Assembly: GCF_016902415.1 (NCBI RefSeq)
Contig: NZ_JACJLV010000004.1
Coordinates: forward strand, 34,489 to 98,488
DNA: 64,000 bases
Reading direction: 5' to 3'
Source of the DNA: Mordavella massiliensis
Lineage (GTDB): Bacteria; Bacillota; Clostridia; Lachnospirales; Lachnospiraceae
The notes under the pieces were generated by a model. It worked only from the letters and a program-made list of their open reading frames with translations. It did not search any database and had not been told where the DNA came from. The translations under genes and the position numbers were made by a program. How positions within the stretch are numbered: position 1 is the stretch's first letter; each line of letters starts with the position of its first letter. Shown here in pieces: positions 9,228-17,855 of this stretch.

Positions 9228-11117
9228 TTAGACTTCTTTATAATCTCCATCGACCACATCGTCGCCCTGGAATCCGTCCGGAGCCGGTCCCGGATTCGGG
9301 CCTGCACCTGCGCCCGGGTTCGGGCCTGCGCCCTGTCCTGCTCCTGCAGCAGCGCCTGCCTGCTCATACATCTTGGTGAACAGCTTCTGCGCGCTTTCTG
9401 TCAGTTTCTCTTTGCCGGCCTTGATCTCTGCGATCTGGGCGTCTGTCATGTCTTCCATATTTACTTTCTCAAGCAGTTCTTTGAGCGCCTTGCAGTCAGC
9501 CTCTACCGCGGCTTTGTCTGCGCCGTCCAGCTTGTCGCCTACTTCTTTCAGAGCCTTCTCTGTCTGGAATACCATAGCGTCGGCCTCATTCTTGGCGTCG
9601 ATGCCCTCTTTACGCTTCTTATCCTGCGCTTCAAATGCCGCCGCCTCTTTGACAGCCTTGTCGATCTCGTCGTCAGACATGTTGGAGCCTGCGGTAATGG
9701 TAATGTGCTGCTCTTTTCCGGTTCCCAGATCCTTGGCGGATACATTTACGATACCGTTTGCATCGATATCGAAGGTAACCTCGATCTGCGGTACTCCACG
9801 CGGAGCCGGCGCGATGCCGTCCAGTCTGAACTGTCCGAGGGACTTATTGTCTCTTGCGAACTGACGCTCGCCCTGTACTACATTGATATCAACCGCTGTC
9901 TGGTTATCTGCAGCTGTTGAGAAGATCTGGCTCTTCTTGGTCGGGATGGTGGTATTTCTCTCGATCAGTCTGGTCGCTACGCCTCCCATGGTCTCGATAG
10001 ACAGAGACAGAGGAGTTACATCCAGAAGCAGGATGTCGCCTGCGCCGGTATCGCCGGCCAGCTTACCGCCCTGTACAGATGCTCCCAGAGCCACACACTC
10101 ATCCGGGTTCAGAGACTTGCTGGGCTCTTTGCCGGTCAGACGTTTTACTTCTTCCTGTACAGCCGGGATACGTGTAGATCCGCCTACCAGAAGTACCTGG
10201 CCAAGTTCGGATGCTGTGATGCCCGCATCAGACAGCGCTCTTTGTACCGGCTCGGAAGTCTTCATTACCAGGTCATTGGTCAACTCGTCAAATTTTGCTC
10301 TGGTCAGATTCATATCAAAATGCTTCGGTCCTTCTGCGGTTGCAGTGATGAACGGAAGGTTGATGTTAGTGGTGGTTGCGGAAGACAGCTCTTTCTTTGC
10401 CTTCTCTGCCGCTTCTTTGAGTCTCTGCAGAGCCATCTTGTCATTGGAAAGGTCTACGCCTTCCTGTTTCTTAAATTCAGCGATCATGTAATCAGTCAGT
10501 TTCTGGTCGAAGTCATCGCCGCCCAGACGGTTGTTTCCGGCTGTGGAAAGAACTTCAATGACGCCGTCGCCGATCTCGATGATCGACACATCAAAAGTAC
10601 CGCCGCCAAGGTCATATACCATGATCTTCTGCTCTTTCTCATTATCAAGTCCATAAGCCAGGGCTGCTGCCGTAGGCTCGTTGATGATACGTTTTACATC
10701 CAGACCTGCGATCTTTCCTGCGTCCTTGGTAGCCTGACGCTGTGCGTCATTGAAGTATGCAGGTACGGTGATGACAGCCTCTGTCACCTTTTCTCCCAGA
10801 TATCCTTCTGCGTCTGCTTTCAGCTTCTGCAGGATCATTGCGGAGATCTCCTGCGGAGAATACTTCTTGTCATCGATCGTTACTCTGTAATCAGAGCCCA
10901 TCTCTCTTTTAATAGAAGAAATGGTTCTCTCTGCATTTGTAACAGCCTGACGTTTTGCAGGCTCGCCCACCAGACGCTCGCCGGTCTTTGTAAATGCTAC
11001 GACAGACGGTGTGGTCCTTGCTCCCTCTGTGTTTGCGATTACTGTAGGCTGCCCGCCTTCCATAACGGCTACGCAGCTATTTGTGGTTCCTAAGTCAATA
11101 CCAATAATTTTGCCCAT
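9228..11117 (-). CDS. dnaK: Chaperone DnaK (Hsp70)
   Basis: A 629-residue cytoplasmic Hsp70. The N-terminal ATPase domain begins [15 protein letters not shown] and includes [13 protein letters not shown] and the [13 protein letters not shown] signature. The substrate-binding domain follows [11 protein letters not shown]. The C-terminal tail is Gly/Pro-rich and ends in the acidic DGDYKEV. It works with DnaJ and GrpE in folding and repair of heat-damaged protein. It is co-transcribed under CIRCE/HrcA control. Length and motifs are ordinary for Firmicutes. Confidence 0.99.
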   Translation of the reverse strand: MGKIIGIDLGTTNSCVAVMEGGQPTVIANTEGARTTPSVVAFTKTGERLVGEPAKRQAVTNAERTISSIKREMGSDYRVTIDDKKYSPQEISAMILQKLKADAEGYLGEKVTEAVITVPAYFNDAQRQATKDAGKIAGLDVKRIINEPTAAALAYGLDNEKEQKIMVYDLGGGTFDVSIIEIGDGVIEVLSTAGNNRLGGDDFDQKLTDYMIAEFKKQEGVDLSNDKMALQRLKEAAEKAKKELSSATTTNINLPFITATAEGPKHFDMNLTRAKFDELTNDLVMKTSEPVQRALSDAGITASELGQVLLVGGSTRIPAVQEEVKRLTGKEPSKSLNPDECVALGASVQGGKLAGDTGAGDILLLDVTPLSLSIETMGGVATRLIERNTTIPTKKSQIFSTAADNQTAVDINVVQGERQFARDNKSLGQFRLDGIAPAPRGVPQIEVTFDIDANGIVNVSAKDLGTGKEQHITITAGSNMSDDEIDKAVKEAAAFEAQDKKRKEGIDAKNEADAMVFQTEKALKEVGDKLDGADKAAVEADCKALKELLEKVNMEDMTDAQIAEIKAGKEKLTESAQKLFTKMYEQAGAAAGAGQGAGPNPGAGAGPNPGPAPDGFQGDDVVDGDYKEV

Positions 11118-11156
11118 TTTGAATTCCTCCTGTAAAATGAATTTCTATTTTTTATG

Positions 11157-11852
11157 TTAGTTTGCTACTTTTACCATACTGTGTCTCACAACAGAGTCAC
11201 GGTACAGGTAACCTTTTTGAAACTCTTCGGCAACAATGTTTTCTCCCAGATTTTCATCCTCCACATGCATCACTGCATTATGGAAATTCGGATCGAACTC
11301 CTTGCCTACGGCCTCGATGGGTTTCACCTCGATTCCTTCCAGTGTTGTCATCAGTTGTTTGTAAACTTTTTCCATGCCCTGTACAAAGGCATTTTCCTTT
11401 TCTTCTTCGGTCACAGCGGCAAGTCCCCGCTCAAAATTATCCACGACCGGAAGAATCTTTTCTATGATATCTTTCGCACCTACTTCGTACATCTGGGATT
11501 TCTCCTTTTCCGTACGTTTGCGGAAGTTATCAAACTCTGCCATCTGACGGGTCAGCTTATCCGTCAGTTCCTCGATCTTTTCGTCTTTTTTATCTTTTTT
11601 CTTTTTCCCGAAAAATTTCTTCTTTTCTTCGGATCCTTCTTCTGCTTTTTCAGAATCTGCGGCTTCTTCCGAAGCTTCTTCAGAAGTTTCCTGTGCAGTC
11701 TCCTCTACGGTCTCTTCAGCTGCCTCTTCCGCAGTTTCCTGTGCAGTCTCTTCTTCCGCAGTCTCTTCTGCTGCTTTCCTTGCCTCTTCCACGGCTTCCT
11801 TTACCATTTCTTCCTGGCTCTTTTCCTGCTTATTTTCCAAGGGTTCTTCCAC
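11157..11852 (-). CDS. grpE: Nucleotide exchange factor GrpE
   Basis: A 231-residue exchange factor for DnaK. Residues about 1-75 are a long, low-complexity, very acidic Glu/Ala/Thr stretch with short EETAQETAEE-like repeats. A coiled coil follows (about 85-150), then the conserved GrpE C-terminal beta domain (residues about 165-231). The acidic leader is longer than in Bacillus. The gene starts 17 nt after hrcA ends and precedes dnaK by 39 nt. Confidence 0.97.
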   Translation of the reverse strand: MEEPLENKQEKSQEEMVKEAVEEARKAAEETAEEETAQETAEEAAEETVEETAQETSEEASEEAADSEKAEEGSEEKKKFFGKKKKDKKDEKIEELTDKLTRQMAEFDNFRKRTEKEKSQMYEVGAKDIIEKILPVVDNFERGLAAVTEEEKENAFVQGMEKVYKQLMTTLEGIEVKPIEAVGKEFDPNFHNAVMHVEDENLGENIVAEEFQKGYLYRDSVVRHSMVKVAN

Positions 11853-11869
11853 CTTTCTTTCTTTACTTC

Positions 11870-12916
11870 CTATGTTTCTTCCTTATGAAACATCTGATCC
11901 AGTTCATTTTGAAGCCGCTTCATGGATTTGAGTACGTGTTCGTAATCCATGCGCTTCGGTCCGATAATTCCTATCGTTCCCTTCATGCCCTCGCCCAATT
12001 CATAGGTTGCGGTCACTACGCTGCAGTCTTTCATATTCTGGACAGGAGTTTCATCACCGATGTATACCTGGATCCCGGTGTTGTCCTCTCTGGCCAGCGT
12101 CTGGGTCACCAGCTCATTTAACTGCTGCTTCTCTTCAAACGCACTGATGATCTCCTGGGCGCTCTGCTTATCGCTGAGCTCCGGGTACTTAAATATGTTC
12201 GTGGCGCCGCTGGTATAGATATGCATCTCATTGTCCACCTGGATCACTTCTGCCACAGCGTCCAGCACATTGCCCACCACTTCACTGTGGATTCCGGCCT
12301 GTTCTTTCAGCCTGGCGATCAGCCCCAGATTGATCTCCTCGATCGGCATTCCTGTCAGCGTCGTATTCAGAAGCATATTTAACTTCAGAAGATTTTCATT
12401 GCTTAAGGGCTCCTCCACATTGATGATCTTATTCTTGATCACATTGCCTCCAAGCACGATGACCGCTATGATCTGCTCTTCATCCACCATGGACAGCTGG
12501 ATGAACTTCAGCTTATTGGCGCTGCTTACGGGGGTGGAGACCATGGTCGCGTAGTTGGTGCTGCTTGCCAGCACCTTCGCAGCCTGGCTTAAGAGCTGCT
12601 CCATACGGTCTGCTTTATCAAGCATCTGCTCCTGCATCTCTGTAAGCTCCTGCTCCTTCTCCTCCATCAGCATATCCACATAGAGGCGGTAGCCCTGGTC
12701 CGAAGGGATCCGTCCGGCGGACGTATGAGGCTGTAAGATGTAGCCCAGTTCCTCCAGATCCGCCATCTCATTTCTTATGGTGGCTGAACTTAAATTCAGA
12801 TCTGTGTACTTGGATATGGTCCTGGATCCTACCGGTTCTCCGGTCTCCAGATAGTTCTGGATGATCGCGTGCAGAATCTTCAGCTTCCGCTCGCTCAGTC
12901 CGTGGTCCGCTACCAT
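11870..12916 (-). CDS. hrcA: Heat-inducible transcription repressor HrcA
   Basis: A 348-residue repressor. It has an N-terminal winged helix (residues about 5-80; SSATIRNEMADLEELGYI is the recognition part) followed by the HrcA dimerisation domain. It binds CIRCE operators, with folding assisted by GroEL. It is the first gene of the heat-shock operon, and a perfect CIRCE copy lies 26 bp upstream of its ATG, so it represses its own operon. Confidence 0.98.
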   Translation of the reverse strand: MVADHGLSERKLKILHAIIQNYLETGEPVGSRTISKYTDLNLSSATIRNEMADLEELGYILQPHTSAGRIPSDQGYRLYVDMLMEEKEQELTEMQEQMLDKADRMEQLLSQAAKVLASSTNYATMVSTPVSSANKLKFIQLSMVDEEQIIAVIVLGGNVIKNKIINVEEPLSNENLLKLNMLLNTTLTGMPIEEINLGLIARLKEQAGIHSEVVGNVLDAVAEVIQVDNEMHIYTSGATNIFKYPELSDKQSAQEIISAFEEKQQLNELVTQTLAREDNTGIQVYIGDETPVQNMKDCSVVTATYELGEGMKGTIGIIGPKRMDYEHVLKSMKRLQNELDQMFHKEET

Positions 12917-12941
12917 CCGCGTTCCTCCTTCCTTCGGCTTA

Positions 12942-12968
12942 TTAGCACTCTTTAAAATTGAGTGCTAA
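12942..12968. promoter_or_regulatory. CIRCE operator
   Basis: An exact match to the consensus: TTAGCACTC, a 9-nt spacer, GAGTGCTAA. It sits between the promoter and the hrcA start codon, in the untranslated leader, where HrcA binding blocks the operon. Confidence 0.97.
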
Positions 12969-12982
12969 CATCTTCGACTATT

Positions 12983-13011
12983 AATTTAGCACTCTGTCAT
13001 TTGTTTGTCAA
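12983..13011 (-). promoter_or_regulatory. SigA-type promoter of the heat-shock operon
   Basis: On the minus strand the -35 TTGACA (13006-13011) is separated by 17 nt from the -10 TAAATT (12983-12988). A third CIRCE half-site, TTAGCACTC at 12986-12994, overlaps the -10 element. Confidence 0.85.
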
Positions 13012-13089
13012 CACCATTTCCTCATTTTTTTCTTTTGAATAAAGGATGCCCGCCCGTGCGAGCACGGCGGCCGCCATCCCGGGCGTATC

Positions 13090-13142
13090 ACGCAAAAAGA
13101 GCATGTTATATATGAAACCATTCTTTCACACATAACATGCTC
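13090..13142 (-). terminator. Intrinsic terminator
   Basis: A hairpin with arms AGAGCATGTTAT and ATAACATGCTCT is followed, in the leftward direction, by TTTTTGCG. It ends the transcript carrying the small genes at 13176-13636, ahead of the hrcA promoter. Confidence 0.85.
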
Positions 13143-13175
13143 TGCTGTCATTCTTATCAGAAAACGATCCGCAAA

Positions 13176-13316
13176 TTACTGCTGTTCCTTCTGCGCTTTA
13201 CGGGCTGCACGTTTTTTTCCGTACCAGAGGATCGCTCCGGCATATACGGCCGCAGCCGCGATTCCAATTGCGTAGGAAGCCGCCCAGGGAAGGTTAAAGC
13301 CTATCTTGGCGTTCAC
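13176..13316 (-). CDS. Short membrane ORF, possible C-terminal remnant
   Basis: A 46-codon frame that could start at GTG, reading NLPWAASYAIGIAAAAVYAG, a single transmembrane segment, then a very basic tail (YGKKRAARKAQKEQQ). No ribosome binding site precedes the GTG. The frame stays open upstream into the preceding gene, so this may be the tail of a lost membrane protein rather than a complete gene. The terminator downstream shows that the stretch lies inside a transcription unit. Not recognised. Confidence 0.35.
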   Translation of the reverse strand: MNAKIGFNLPWAASYAIGIAAAAVYAGAILWYGKKRAARKAQKEQQ

Positions 13317-13342
13317 AATATGCGAACAGGGAAAGGCTCTGA

Positions 13343-13636
13343 TTAGCTCAGTTCTACTTTTGCAGCCTCTTCCGGCTTGAAATCATTCGCCAGATCGTAG
13401 ATGTTGTGTCCGGTGGACTCGCTCAACACTCTTCCCTCCAGAGAATAGCAGCGGATGAATCTCTTACCGTCAACGCTGGACCAGTGCTCTACATCCCAGG
13501 ACATGTATCCGTCTTCGTCAGACTTTTTCTCCTTCAGATACAGATCCACCTGACGTCCTTCCTTCATCTTTTCGATCAGTCCTTTGGTTCCGTCTACTTC
13601 TACTTCTGTCTTATTTACAGAATCATAAATGGTCAT
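13343..13636 (-). CDS. Uncharacterised 97-residue protein
   Basis: A 97-residue soluble, charged protein beginning MTIYDSVNKTEVEVDG and ending AAKVELS. The start is supported by AGGAGG 9 nt upstream. There is no signal peptide or membrane segment. Central residues YMSWDVEHWSSVDG suggest a small beta-rich fold. I do not recognise a family. It is followed by a short membrane ORF and a terminator, and its upstream side abuts an 85-bp repeat and an IS remnant. Confidence 0.65.
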   Translation of the reverse strand: MTIYDSVNKTEVEVDGTKGLIEKMKEGRQVDLYLKEKKSDEDGYMSWDVEHWSSVDGKRFIRCYSLEGRVLSESTGHNIYDLANDFKPEEAAKVELS

Positions 13637-13684
13637 GATAGGTATCCTCCTGTTTCCTATAAAATATTTCTACAGTAAATTATA

Positions 13685-13769
13685 GCTTCTGAAACAGAAA
13701 ATTACAATCTTCTTCTCTTTTTATCTTGACATTATTTTCGTTTCGTTTATATTATTGTATTAACCAATT
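13685..13769 (+). repeat. 85-bp direct repeat, left copy (promoter block)
   Basis: Matches 17739-17823 at 84 of 85 positions; the single difference is T at 13747 versus G at 17801. It contains TTGACA (13726-13731) and a TATATT-like -10. In the right copy this promoter reads into an ABC exporter. In the left copy the match stops at the edge of an IS1634-like remnant. Confidence 0.95.
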
Positions 13770-13793
13770 CGGGAGTTTGACAGTTGCATAATT

Positions 13794-13834
13794 AAAAAAG
13801 TGCTTACAGGCCGCATAAAGCCTGTACTTTTTTT
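13794..13834 (+). terminator. Rightward intrinsic terminator at the IS edge
   Basis: Arms TACAGGC (13805-13811) and GCCTGTA (13820-13826) are flanked by an A-run and a seven-T run. It stops read-in from the left-copy promoter before the transposase remnant, a common arrangement at IS ends. Confidence 0.8.
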
Positions 13835-13901
13835 GTCAAGTTTTTCGTTTTGCTATCTAGTAATATTTAGTGATATATGAATTATTACAGAGGTGATTTC
13901 A

Positions 13902-14216
13902 ATGCGTGTTACTACATCCAAATCAAAAAATTCCGAATCCTTTTACATTACAAAGTCCTATACAAATGCCCAGGGTAAGAGTACTTCTACCACGATTAAA
14001 AAACTAGGTACTCTGGCCGAATTATCGGAACGGCTTGGCACTGATCGTGATGGTGTCATGGCATGGGCAAAAGAACAGGCAAGAATCGAAACGGAAAAAT
14101 ATAAAAAAGAAACGGAAGATGCAGTTGTTATGATCCCCTTCCATTCCAACAGGCTTATGGACTATAGTATGTTTCGGTTCCGGTATGGAGGCGCCACTGA
14201 GCTGCCGGTATTATGA
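13902..14216 (+). pseudogene. IS1634-family transposase, N-terminal remnant
   Basis: Codes for 104 residues. The first ~70 match the start of IS1634-type transposases: MRVTTSKSKNSESFYITKSY, then TIKKLGTLAELSERLG and AWAKEQARIE. A full transposase is about 550-600 residues, so all catalytic parts are missing. The ATG at 13902 has GAGGTG upstream. The reading frame continues briefly into unrelated sequence (GGATELPVL), which marks a deletion junction near 14155-14175. No right-hand IS end was found. Confidence 0.75.
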
Positions 14217-14301
14217 AGCCATCCACAGCAGATATATGGATAAGATCAACCGGCTGATGGCGGAGCACCGTGCAAAGCCTTATGGTCAGCGAGATCTCTG
14301 A
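14184..14301 (+). pseudogene. Unidentified C-terminal gene fragment
   Basis: One frame reads MEAPLSCRYYEAIHSRYMDK and continues INRLMAEHRAKPYGQRDL to a TGA. It looks like the end of a protein whose start was removed at the same junction that truncates the transposase. No ribosome binding site is visible. Family not recognised. Confidence 0.3.
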
Positions 14302-14338
14302 CTGATGGTCTGCTTTGTGAAAAATATCCACCCTAAAG

Positions 14339-14393
14339 AAACACCGGAGAGAGCAGGCACCCCCGCTTTCTCCGGTGTTCTTCTTTCTCTGTT
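14339..14393. terminator. Terminator after cstA
   Basis: Arms AACACCGGAGA and TCTCCGGTGTT flank a GC-rich loop. The leftward side continues TTTCTTTAGG and the rightward side CTTCTTTC, so it can work in both directions. It lies about 35 nt beyond the cstA stop. Confidence 0.8.
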
Positions 14394-14428
14394 CTGTTTT
14401 ATAGACTGTCAGAGATTAGTATGATTTA

Positions 14429-16117
14429 TCATTTCTCTGCTTTATTTCTCACAAGCTCTTTTCCTGAAGTGACCACGATAGTAACTCCCAGGATCAGAAG
14501 CAGGATCGCCACGATCAGCTGAAGCCCTTCAACCATAAATACAGCTGTTCCTGCGGAAAATGCCTTCACAAGGGCAATGGATCTCTGGACCAGCGCTGTG
14601 AATGTCACGATCAGCATGATCACAAACGGAGGCACCAGTGTTTTCAGTGTTCTTCCCGTAACTTTCAGGAATACGCACAGCGTGATCAGTACCAGGGCGC
14701 TCAGAAGCTGGTTCGCACTTCCGAACAGCGGCCAGATATTGGAGTAGCCGACCTGGGTCAGGATATATCCGAATACCAGTGTGATGACCGTTGCAAAATA
14801 TTTATTGCACAGGACTTTTCTCCAGCCTTCGGCGTGCTCCATGTCATCCTTGCTGAACAGCTCCTGGAATGACATACGCCCGATACGAGCAACCGAATCC
14901 AGTGTTGTAAACGCCAGAGCAGACACGCACATGGTCATAAAGCTCTGCGCCACATAGACCGGGATACCGAACATCTCAAGGAATCCTGCCACTCCGGATG
15001 AGAAGATCTGGAACGGCGTTCCCACTGCTGCAGTTCCGTCCGCCCCTGCAGCCGCACCTGCAACACAGAGCGCGATCACTGCCAGAAGGCTTTCCAGCAC
15101 CATCGCTCCGTATCCGACTTTGAGCATATCCTTTTCGTTGGAGATGGTCTTGGACGAAGTACCGGACGATACCAGGCTGTGGAATCCGGATACCGCACCG
15201 CAGGCGACTGTTACGAACAGGATCGGGAACAGTGTTCCCAGACTCTCATTCTGGAATCCGGTAAATGCCGGAAGGTTCATCGTCGGATGCGCAAACAGAA
15301 GCCCCAGGACTGCACCTGCGATCATACCGATAAACATAAATGTGGACATGTAATCCCTCGGCTGCATCACAAACCACATGGGCAGCACTGCCGCGAGGAA
15401 GATATAGACAAATGCGATGTATACCCACATCTCTTTGCCCAGGATCACCGGGAAGTTCATACCGCATACAAACGCCAGCACGGTACATACCAGCCCGAAC
15501 ACAACTTCTTTCCATCCGGTCAGCTTCACTTTGTGCTGAACCACACCGAATACCACAGCAAACAGGATAAAGAACAGGGAAATGCTTCCCGCCGCTCCGT
15601 TTACCTGTGCATTCTCAGAAAGAGTCTGTACTCCGTCTGTCACCACATATGCGTTGAATGTATCCGCCACCATATCGGCAAATGCCGCGATCACGATCAG
15701 GCAGAACAGCCAGCAGAATCCCAGGAACAGCTTTCTTCCCGCTTTTCCGATATATTTCTCGATCAGCAGCCCCATTGATTTTCCGTCGTTCTTAACACTT
15801 GCATACAGAGCGCCGAAATCTGTAACGGCTCCAAAAAAGATGCCGCCCAGGATGATCCACAGAAGGACCGGCAGCCATCCAAACGCCGCTGCCTGGATCG
15901 CTCCGGTGACAGGGCCCGCACCTGCTATGGATGAAAACTGATGTGCAAATACGGTCCAGCCGTCCGTCGGTACATAGTCCTGTCCGTCATTGTGAACGAC
16001 CGCAGGAGTCTTCGCTTTCGGATCGATTCCCCACTTCTTCGCCAGCCAGCGTCCGTACAGCGCGTATGCCGCGATAAGGCAGACGGCGGCGATCAATACG
16101 ATTACCAGTGTGTTCAT
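14429..16117 (-). CDS. cstA: Carbon starvation protein CstA family transporter
   Basis: A 562-residue polytopic membrane protein with about 14-16 hydrophobic segments. The conserved family signature AHQFSSIAGAGPVTGAIQ lies at about 59-76, and SGFHSLVSSGTSSKTI at about 313-328. Family members import peptides or pyruvate, with proton coupling reported in enterobacteria; this shorter form is the usual one in Firmicutes. A GGAGAG site precedes the ATG. Expression appears to be governed by a T-box leader (16271-16650), which would make uptake respond to an uncharged tRNA. This argues for a substrate linked to an amino acid. The exact substrate is open. Confidence 0.92.
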   Translation of the reverse strand: MNTLVIVLIAAVCLIAAYALYGRWLAKKWGIDPKAKTPAVVHNDGQDYVPTDGWTVFAHQFSSIAGAGPVTGAIQAAAFGWLPVLLWIILGGIFFGAVTDFGALYASVKNDGKSMGLLIEKYIGKAGRKLFLGFCWLFCLIVIAAFADMVADTFNAYVVTDGVQTLSENAQVNGAAGSISLFFILFAVVFGVVQHKVKLTGWKEVVFGLVCTVLAFVCGMNFPVILGKEMWVYIAFVYIFLAAVLPMWFVMQPRDYMSTFMFIGMIAGAVLGLLFAHPTMNLPAFTGFQNESLGTLFPILFVTVACGAVSGFHSLVSSGTSSKTISNEKDMLKVGYGAMVLESLLAVIALCVAGAAAGADGTAAVGTPFQIFSSGVAGFLEMFGIPVYVAQSFMTMCVSALAFTTLDSVARIGRMSFQELFSKDDMEHAEGWRKVLCNKYFATVITLVFGYILTQVGYSNIWPLFGSANQLLSALVLITLCVFLKVTGRTLKTLVPPFVIMLIVTFTALVQRSIALVKAFSAGTAVFMVEGLQLIVAILLLILGVTIVVTSGKELVRNKAEK

Positions 16118-16270
16118 AATTCTCTACTCTCCTTTTTAATGTAAAACTGAGGTGTCAAACACCTTTTTCAAGGCATCTTCGGATCAAAGCCAGCTTTCTC
16201 CATCCGGAATCTCCTCTGTAGACATTTCCTCCGGAAAGTTCTCCTGCAGGGAACGTTTTCATCTGTCCAC

Positions 16271-16650
16271 AGAAAAAGAAAAACGCCTCCCGACAGATCA
16301 CTCTGTCAGAAGACGAAGTATATTTTCTCCGCGTTACCACTTCTCATTACCGATCATCTCGGTCACTCACTCCCGTCGTCCGCTTTGTCTGCGACCTCAG
16401 CACTTTCCCGGTTTCCTCCCCGTCTCTTGGGTTCATCCCCGGAAGGTACTCTCAGATCCTGGCGGATTAACAGGTTTCCTGATAACGGTGGAATTCCGGT
16501 CCGGGCTACTTGGCGTACCGCGTTCGCCCCGACTGCTCGCAGGGGATGGCTTCCTCGCTGTGCTGTTCCCTCACACCAGCCGGGAACTCTCTGAAAGCAG
16601 CTGAACTTCGGAAGTCCTGTCCTGTTCTTCGCATTGGCTTTTTTCAATCC
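16271..16650 (-). ncRNA. T-box riboswitch leader of cstA
   Basis: Read on the minus strand, the leader has a stem I with AGAGAG and a distal CTGGTGTGA loop, then CCGTTATC. The T-box element AGAAGTGGTAACGCGG (16329-16344) contains UGGU, which can pair with an ACCA tRNA end. Next comes a 14-bp terminator hairpin (16284-16315) followed by TTTTTCTTTTT. A GCC triplet at 16548-16550, preceded by GAA and followed by A, is the best specifier candidate (alanine), but ATC just after it (isoleucine) is possible. The leader lies directly upstream of cstA with no other gene between. Confidence 0.85.
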
Positions 16651-16656
16651 TGTTTC

Positions 16657-16684
16657 ATTATAACTCAGCTGTCTCCAAAGTCAA
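16657..16684 (-). promoter_or_regulatory. Promoter of the T-box/cstA transcript
   Basis: On the minus strand, TTGACT (16679-16684) is followed after 16 nt by a perfect TATAAT (16657-16662). Confidence 0.85.
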
Positions 16685-16713
16685 CAAGAAAATAGAACGC
16701 ACTCTGTTTTTTG

Positions 16714-16899
16714 TTAATATTTTATAAATTCCCCTTTTGTTCGGGAACAGATTTGTTTGATTTTACCGTAGTAAAGCGTTCCATTATCAAAGTTTCCTTC
16801 CCAGTATTCTGCCGGGATAAAATCATGCGCCCGAAGATTGGTATCCAGCCAGATTTCTGCGATTCGGTCCGTATCTGTTTGCCTTAATTCTCTGATCAT
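16714..16899 (-). pseudogene. GNAT acetyltransferase, truncated after its first ~40 residues
   Basis: Begins MIRELRQTDTDRIAEIWL and continues AHDFIPAEYWEGNFD, the normal N-terminus of a GNAT N-acetyltransferase. It then runs into unrelated sequence and stops at 61 residues, where the family is about 140-150. The acetyl-CoA-binding motif is absent, so it is not functional as an enzyme. The AGGAGG site ahead of the ATG is intact, showing that only the 3' part was lost. Confidence 0.75.
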
Positions 16900-16929
16900 A
16901 AAATCCTCCTGACATCTCATGCATGGGAT

Positions 16930-17583
16930 CTATATATTTTCAAATTTTCTGCAAAGTTCCTCATATGTCATCCTGCCGGATATAAAGTCCATCATAGTCA
17001 AATGCATTTTTTCGCCTTTTGTATAGGGCACATTAATGCACCTGTCCAGCAATTCCATCTCATTTTCCAAAGGACTTAGTACATTTTTCCTTTTAGAAAA
17101 AGCTTCATAGTAGCGGACACCCCACCTTCTCTGCGAAGCTGCATCCATATGGATCCCATCCGGATTTGGCGTCAGGCCTTCTGCTGTTACAAAATAACTG
17201 TTTTTCTGTTCCTGAGCAAATCTTAATAATTCCCTGTTTATCAGTTCATATTCTGTACAGTTTGCCCCAAGCCCCGATTTTCCCAGAAATCCTCCCAGGC
17301 CGCCAAGGATAAAGGGAATCTCCGGCGCGTTCAGTTCTTGTCTCAGCTCCGCTGTCATTGTCTGAAGTTTTTCGTAATAGGTCTGATACTTCCCATCGCA
17401 GCTGTCGCTTTCTCCCTGATGCCACAAAATACCGATAAGCTCCGTATCCTGCATGGCGAATTTCGCCTGACAGACCGCATGCCGAAAGAGCGTGTTGTCT
17501 GCCGCCCAGTCATCTATTGTACTCCCGCCTTCTGCGCAGGGGATCAATCCGATTTTCTCTTCTTTGTTTTCCATACACCACAT
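16930..17583 (-). pseudogene. SASA/CE6-type carbohydrate esterase, N-terminally truncated
   Basis: 217 codons of a sialate O-acetylesterase-like (SGNH hydrolase) protein. IGLIPCAEGGSTIDDW, ILWHQGESD and the catalytic Asp/His block DGIHMDAASQRRWG are present. The N-terminal block with the GQSN serine nucleophile is missing. Upstream codons in the same frame (GSFAA) still match the family, but a TGA interrupts them 10 codons before the first ATG. The nucleophile loss makes activity unlikely. It may have been part of a glycan deacetylation function. Confidence 0.7.
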
Positions 17584-17738
17584 TGCTGCAAACGAACCCG
17601 CAAAGGATCACGGATGAACTTCATGATGCATGCAGTTTCCGCACAGACTATCAATTTATAACAAAACGCAAAATGAAAGAGATTCAGAAAAAAAGTAAGC
17701 GAAGATAAAACATTACTATATTTCAAGTATAGAGCACG

Positions 17739-17823
17739 GCTTCTGAAACAGAAAATTACAATCTTCTTCTCTTTTTATCTTGACATTATTTTCGTTTCGT
17801 GTATATTATTGTATTAACCAATT
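17739..17823 (+). repeat. 85-bp direct repeat, right copy, with exporter promoter
   Basis: The second copy of 13685-13769. Here TTGACA (17780-17785), 16 nt and TATATT (17802-17807) form a promoter for the ABC exporter genes. The repeat ends inside an operator-like region that continues only on this side. Confidence 0.95.
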
Positions 17824-17838
17824 AGTACACTAATACAT
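17811..17838. promoter_or_regulatory. Operator-like inverted repeat before the ABC exporter
   Basis: TGTATTA and TAATACA arms enclose a second palindrome, ATTAGT-AC-ACTAAT, just downstream of the -10. Such sites are typical for GntR/YtrA-type repressors of small ABC exporters. No regulator gene is adjacent. The left copy of the repeat keeps only the first arm. Confidence 0.55.
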
Positions 17839-17855
17839 CTAAAGGAGAAATGAAA

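Noticed and set aside
11154..11888. A 244-codon rightward frame rich in Phe, Cys and Leu, opposite grpE
   Set aside because: It is the antisense of the Glu/Ala-rich GrpE leader, has no ribosome binding site, and GrpE is unmistakable on the other strand.
16363..16647. Leftward and rightward frames of 60-150 codons in 16152-16695
   Set aside because: They lie within the T-box leader RNA and reflect its stems, not protein coding.
17544..17726. A 60-codon leftward frame upstream of the truncated esterase
   Set aside because: Different frame from the esterase and no family resemblance; the esterase residues GSFAA are in another frame that is stopped by TGA.
17739..17823. Possible target-site duplication of an insertion element
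   Set aside because: 85 bp is far longer than the target duplications made by IS elements; a segmental duplication or recombination product is more likely.
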